A stretch of 8,524 nucleotides of DNA from Rhodospirillaceae bacterium (lineage in GTDB: Bacteria > Pseudomonadota > Alphaproteobacteria > JABSOH01): contig JAHDDM010000041.1 in assembly GCA_020629355.1 (NCBI GenBank), positions 1 through 8,524 of the forward strand, in the 5' to 3' direction. Made by a program: the position numbers and the translations under genes. Shown here piece after piece: positions 5,441 to 8,524 of this stretch. The notes under the pieces were generated by a model that searched no databases, was not told the DNA's origin, and saw only the letters and a program-made list of their open reading frames with translations. Numbering within the stretch: position 1 is the stretch's first letter; each line of letters starts with the position of its first letter.

Positions 5441-5920
5441 ATGAGTGATACAACAACAGGTAACGAGCCAGCATTTGCGATTGCGGTACAGTATTTGAAA
5501 GCATTGAGTTTTGATAATGCTGGCGCGCCGAACAGTTTTCGTTCAACGGAAGGCTCGGCTGCACAGGACTCGAGCAATGAGATTAAAATTGATGTTCAGA
5601 ATACGCCGATTCCTGATGATAACGAGCATTTCGAGGTGCAAACCTTAATTGAAGTGATCAGCAAAAATAAAGATGATTCGATACGTTTTACGGTTCGGGC
5701 GAGTTATGCGGCTGTTGTTTTGGCGCGGAATCTGCCAGAGGCAGACTTGGAGATGTTACTGAATGTCGAGACGCCACGGATGACCTTCCCCTATTTGCGC
5801 TCGATTATTTCTCATGCCACGCACGAGGCTGGCTACCCAGCATTGAATCTTTCACCGATTGATTTTATGGCAGTGCATCAGCAGCGTAAGCAACAGCTTG
5901 AAGAGCAAGCTGAAGAGTAA
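5441..5920 (+). CDS. secB: Protein-export chaperone SecB
   Basis: SecB is a cytoplasmic tetrameric chaperone that keeps preproteins unfolded and delivers them to SecA. The 159 residues contain FAIAVQYLKALSFDNAGAP near 12-30, the strand region EIKIDVQNTPIPDDNEHFEVQ, and VRASYAAVVLARNLPEADLEMLL. The characteristic PYLRSIISHATHEAGYPALNLSPIDF then runs to the C-terminal helix. The linker after NAGAPNSF (STEGSAAQDSSN) is somewhat long and polar. The tail is rich in Gln and Glu. AAAGG ends 9 bases before the ATG at 5441. No clear promoter is seen in the 41-base gap after fxsA. The stop is 3 bases from the stop of the convergent holA. Confidence 0.94.
   Translation: MSDTTTGNEPAFAIAVQYLKALSFDNAGAPNSFRSTEGSAAQDSSNEIKIDVQNTPIPDDNEHFEVQTLIEVISKNKDDSIRFTVRASYAAVVLARNLPEADLEMLLNVETPRMTFPYLRSIISHATHEAGYPALNLSPIDFMAVHQQRKQQLEEQAEE
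5894..5912. repeat. Hairpin at the secB 3' end (weak terminator candidate)
   Basis: CAGCTTG (5894-5900) and CAAGCTG (5906-5912) pair around AAGAG, just before the secB stop and 12 bases beyond the holA stop on the other strand. It could end either convergent transcript. Neither strand has a convincing U-tract after the stem, and the Q/E-rich coding could produce it by chance. Confidence 0.3.
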
Positions 5921-5923
5921 AAC

Positions 5924-6949
5924 CTAACGGGTCTTTGCCAAACGCAAGATGAACTGCCGTAAGAGTACAATATCATGGAATCCTGTAGACTTCATCAGGA
6001 CTTCTTGATCAAGTAATGTCTTGAGGCTCTCTGCCAACTGCTGGTTTGACCAGCGTTGGCATTGGTTGCGTATCTCTGGAATTTGCTTGAAAAAAATCGG
6101 TGGTTGATGCAATTTCATGGCTTGATCCAGAGAGTTCTCTGCTGCAAGGCTTTTCAAACGCAACAGTTTCATGCAATGCATACTCAGGTTGCGCAGGATA
6201 GCGACAGCAGAGGTCTTTTGCTCCAGTAATCCGCGCAACAGAGCATCTGCTTTTTGTGGTTTGCCAGAAAAAGTCGCCAAGGTGAAGTCTTGCAGACTCT
6301 GCTGTTGATCCTGTTCAGCACAGGCCGCGATGGTATCTTGATCAAGGCGGTTATTTTCAGGCTGATACAGCGCGATTTTACCTAACAGGTGGCTGAGAAC
6401 ATCCAGATTGTTCGCGGCAAGATTGACCAGCATATCTTCAGCCTCAAAATCATACGTCCAATTTTGTTCTTTGCAGAATGTCGCGATATATTCTTGGAGC
6501 GTATCGATGCTGGTCTCATAGCACGGGATTGTGACCATCCAGTCGCAATTTCCACAATGTTTGAGCAAAGCAGCCTTTGTTGTTGCGTCTTCAAGGATGA
6601 TAATCAGGTGGTTATTGCCAAAGCGTTTTGCCATGCCTGTACTGTAGAGCGGTTTCAGGCCAGACTCTATTTCAGTTACTTTACCCTGAACGACGATCCA
6701 GCGATCCTGTCCAGTTAGGCTGCTGCTACTGGCTTCGTAACTGAGAAGCTTAGGATCACTCTGAACTTCCTTGCCATCAAGGCGGAGATATTGAAAAGCG
6801 TCTTTTTGATCAATATCAGCATTTTGCAGAATTTTAGCGCAATATTGCCGCATACTATCTTCAGCGTGGCCGTAAAACACTAAGACTGAGTAATCTCTCC
6901 AAGATTTTTTTGCGATAAAACCTGAGACTTGACGGGCGGTAAGCTTCAT
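5924..6949 (-). CDS. holA: DNA polymerase III subunit delta
   Basis: The delta subunit is part of the clamp loader and opens the beta sliding clamp at replication forks. The 341 residues match E. coli HolA (343). The divergent N-terminal AAA+-like domain includes VLVFYGHAEDSMRQYCAKIL. Strand-like segments DRWIVVQGKV and NNHLIIILEDA follow. The middle region has LVNLAANNLDVLSHLLGKIALY near 170-190. The C-terminal collar-like part includes ILRNLSMHCMKLLRLKSL and PPIFFKQIPEIRNQCQRWSNQQLAESLKTLLDQE in outline, ending KSTGFHDIVLLRQFILRLA. Family sequence identity is normally low, so gene order (leuS-lptE-holA, as in E. coli) adds weight. It starts 7 bases after the lptE stop. GGA directly abuts the ATG, a poor ribosome-binding arrangement, which suggests coupling to lptE translation. 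Confidence 0.93.
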   Translation of the reverse strand: MKLTARQVSGFIAKKSWRDYSVLVFYGHAEDSMRQYCAKILQNADIDQKDAFQYLRLDGKEVQSDPKLLSYEASSSSLTGQDRWIVVQGKVTEIESGLKPLYSTGMAKRFGNNHLIIILEDATTKAALLKHCGNCDWMVTIPCYETSIDTLQEYIATFCKEQNWTYDFEAEDMLVNLAANNLDVLSHLLGKIALYQPENNRLDQDTIAACAEQDQQQSLQDFTLATFSGKPQKADALLRGLLEQKTSAVAILRNLSMHCMKLLRLKSLAAENSLDQAMKLHQPPIFFKQIPEIRNQCQRWSNQQLAESLKTLLDQEVLMKSTGFHDIVLLRQFILRLAKTR

Positions 6950-6956
6950 TCCAAGT

Positions 6957-7457
6957 TTACCATTGTGGATTCTTGCGCAGAAAAACGGCTATGCGTTTTG
7001 ATATGGCCTGAGACAGAACATTCATGGCCTGCTCATCAGCCTTTTGATTCAGCACTGTGTTGTTATAGGGCGAATTGTCTTGTGAAACGGATGTTGCGGT
7101 GGTGCTGGTAAAGCTCTGGCTTTTATCACCGTGGCTTAGGGTATAGCTGGCGGTGTAGCGTTTTAGTGTTAGTGAGGCGGAACCATCGGTAAAGCTGGCT
7201 TGGCTATAACTTGAGGTAGATGTTGAAAAACTCAATTCATATGGTTTTTCGGTTTTTTGCGGAAATTTCGCGAACTGATCCAATAGGGCATTATACAGGT
7301 CTTGGCCATTGATGGAATAGGATGAACTGATGTTAATCTGGCCAAGTCGTGCATCTGGTGCGACTTGACTGTTGTGATCGACATGGACAGGCTGCCAACC
7401 GCCGCAAGCAGTAAGGGCGAAAGAAAGTATGAACAGGGAAAAGAAGCGCATAAGCAT
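6957..7457 (-). CDS. lptE: LPS-assembly lipoprotein LptE
   Basis: LptE is the outer-membrane lipoprotein that plugs the LptD barrel and helps insert lipopolysaccharide. The 166-residue protein has a short hydrophobic signal (about 5-15) and a lipobox LTAC ending at C18, which would be lipidated. GGWQPVHV follows, like the usual CGxxPL/V start of the family. The remainder is Ser/Thr-rich beta sequence (ISSSYSINGQDLYNALLDQF, LTLKRYTASYTLS), and the C-terminal helix ends in AISKRIAVFLRK. The sequence itself is poorly conserved, as usual for LptE; the lipobox and the position between leuS and holA carry the call. Its ATG shares one base with the leuS stop (TAATG), so translation is coupled. A second ATG two codons on (7451) is equally plausible and would give MRFFSL. 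Confidence 0.91.
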   Translation of the reverse strand: MLMRFFSLFILSFALTACGGWQPVHVDHNSQVAPDARLGQINISSSYSINGQDLYNALLDQFAKFPQKTEKPYELSFSTSTSSYSQASFTDGSASLTLKRYTASYTLSHGDKSQSFTSTTATSVSQDNSPYNNTVLNQKADEQAMNVLSQAISKRIAVFLRKNPQW

Positions 7458-8524
7458 TATTGTACCGCAAAGTTGACGATTCGCCCAGGAATGGCAATGG
7501 TTTTTTTGATGGTCTTGTCCTGTAATTGCGCCATGATATTTTCTTCAGCCTTGGCAAGAGCAATCAGCTGGTCACTATCGGCATTTGCTGGCGCATGAAT
7601 AGTGGCGCGTAATTTACCATTGATCTGCACCGCGATGGTTACGGTGTCTTCTTGTAAAGCCGCCTCGTCGACTTCAGGCCAGGCGGTGTCGGTTAAACAG
7701 ACGTGCATCCCCATCTTTTGCCACAGGGTTTCACTAAGATGCGGCATAAAGGGATTGATGATTTGCAATAATAATTTTGCGATATATCGACTTGTCGCTT
7801 GTAGTTCTGCTGACATGTCTGAGCCTTGTAATTCTGTTAGCCCGTTCATAAGTTCACGAATGCGGGCAATCGCCTTATTGAAATGCAGCTTTTCGATGTC
7901 GCTGTTGATCCCGACAAGAGTGCGTTGCGCAGCGCGATAAATAGGCATTTCACGGATTTTGTCCAGAGGAATTTCCTGATCTGGCAGATTGATAATATTA
8001 TTGATTTGCTTCCAGAAGCGGTTGGTGAATTTCCATGCACCTTCGATACCCGTGGCTGTCCAAGGCATATCGCGATCAGGTGGACTATCAGAAAGTAGAA
8101 ATAGCCGTGCTGTATCGGCACCGTAGCGGCTAATAATTTCTGCTGGATCAATGACATTACGCTTTGATTTACTCATTTTAATGATATTGCCCACGGTGAC
8201 TTCTTCGCCATGCAGGGTTTTGTAGCCGCTTTTTTCACGCTGAACTTCATCGGGGGCAAGCCATTTGCCTTTTTTGTCCTGATAAGTCTCATGGCAGACC
8301 ATGCCTTGGTTAAACAGGCCAGTAAAGGGTTCTGCTGGAACGTCATAACCGCATTGGTTTAGCGCTCTGGTGAAGAAGCGCGAATACAATAAATGTAATA
8401 CAGCATGTTCAATCCCACCGATATATTGATCAACGGGCATCCAGTGGCGCATCAGGTCTTGATCCCAAGCTTTTTCGGTATTATGCGGATTACAGAAGCG
8501 CAAGAAATACCAAGATGATTCGAA
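7457..8524 (-). CDS. leuS: Leucyl-tRNA synthetase, C-terminal part; 5' end beyond the right edge
   Basis: LeuS charges tRNA-Leu with leucine. The frame is open to the right edge, and the visible 355 residues begin [10 protein letters not shown], so the gene continues outside; full length is about 850-870. In order one sees [36 protein letters not shown], the segment before KMSKS ([14 protein letters not shown]), and [14 protein letters not shown] is at 8165-8179 and contacts ATP. Next come [21 protein letters not shown], the anticodon-binding helical domain ([12 protein letters not shown] to [16 protein letters not shown]), and the C-terminal domain ending [14 protein letters not shown]. The CP1 editing domain and HIGH motif are off the window. 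It heads leuS-lptE-holA, with the stop overlapping the lptE ATG by one base. Confidence 0.98.
   Translation of the reverse strand, partial: FESSWYFLRFCNPHNTEKAWDQDLMRHWMPVDQYIGGIEHAVLHLLYSRFFTRALNQCGYDVPAEPFTGLFNQGMVCHETYQDKKGKWLAPDEVQREKSGYKTLHGEEVTVGNIIKMSKSKRNVIDPAEIISRYGADTARLFLLSDSPPDRDMPWTATGIEGAWKFTNRFWKQINNIINLPDQEIPLDKIREMPIYRAAQRTLVGINSDIEKLHFNKAIARIRELMNGLTELQGSDMSAELQATSRYIAKLLLQIINPFMPHLSETLWQKMGMHVCLTDTAWPEVDEAALQEDTVTIAVQINGKLRATIHAPANADSDQLIALAKAEENIMAQLQDKTIKKTIAIPGRIVNFAVQ

Noticed and set aside
6004..6346. CTTGATCAAG palindrome found twice in holA (6004-6013, 6337-6346), with TTGATCAA elsewhere
   Set aside because: Each copy arises from Asp-Gln codons (GAT CAA) after Leu, Ile or Val, so coding explains it.
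1..8524. GATTCGAA at both ends of the window, as if flanking repeats of an element
   Set aside because: The match is short and each copy lies inside an essential or biosynthetic gene (hisZ, leuS); nothing else suggests an element or circular molecule.

Overview
This window looks like chromosomal housekeeping DNA from an alphaproteobacterium of moderate G+C (roughly 45-50% by eye). Three things point there: a Tim44-domain protein, FxsA and SecB occur together; LeuS carries the alphaproteobacterial-style segment between its GMVCHETY and KMSKS motifs; and a HisZ-type ATP-phosphoribosyltransferase subunit is present. I cannot place it to genus. I see no mobile element, CRISPR array, tRNA, rRNA or phage gene. 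The sequence is almost fully coding: the longest gaps are 1064-1165 (102 bases) and 4850-4964 (115 bases), and both lie between divergent genes and hold promoters. No gene-free stretch exceeds 300 bases.

Layout, left to right. (1) 1-1063, minus strand: folB (dihydroneopterin aldolase) followed by hisZ, overlapping by 8 bases; hisZ runs off the left edge. (2) 1166-4181, plus strand: folP, folK, an acetyl-CoA C-acetyltransferase (thiolase) and sufE, tightly packed and probably one operon. The divergent folB/folP gap holds a good minus-strand promoter whose -10 lies in the palindrome TCTATAGA. (3) 4184-4849, minus strand: a membrane-anchored Tim44-domain protein whose stop is 2 bases from the sufE stop. 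(4) 4965-5920, plus strand: fxsA and secB, behind a TTGAAA-N18-TATATT promoter with an operator-like inverted repeat in its spacer. (5) 5924-8524, minus strand: leuS (its 5' part is beyond the right edge), lptE and holA, the same order as in E. coli, ending 3 bases from the secB stop.

How the genes work together. FolB, FolP and FolK are three consecutive-pathway enzymes of dihydropteroate synthesis, here split over two divergent transcripts. HisZ links the folB side to histidine synthesis. The thiolase and SufE appear to be passengers of the folate operon. Tim44-domain protein, FxsA and SecB form an envelope/protein-export group. LeuS, LptE and HolA are a conserved essential trio for translation, outer-membrane LPS assembly and replication.

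I found no convincing novel gene system. The most unusual structure is non-coding in character: five inverted repeats in about 205 bases inside folK, including a perfect 20-base palindrome and a pair of perfect 11-base arms. Other points worth a look are the two regulatory gaps, an AT-rich patch in folP, and convergent genes with essentially no space for terminators.
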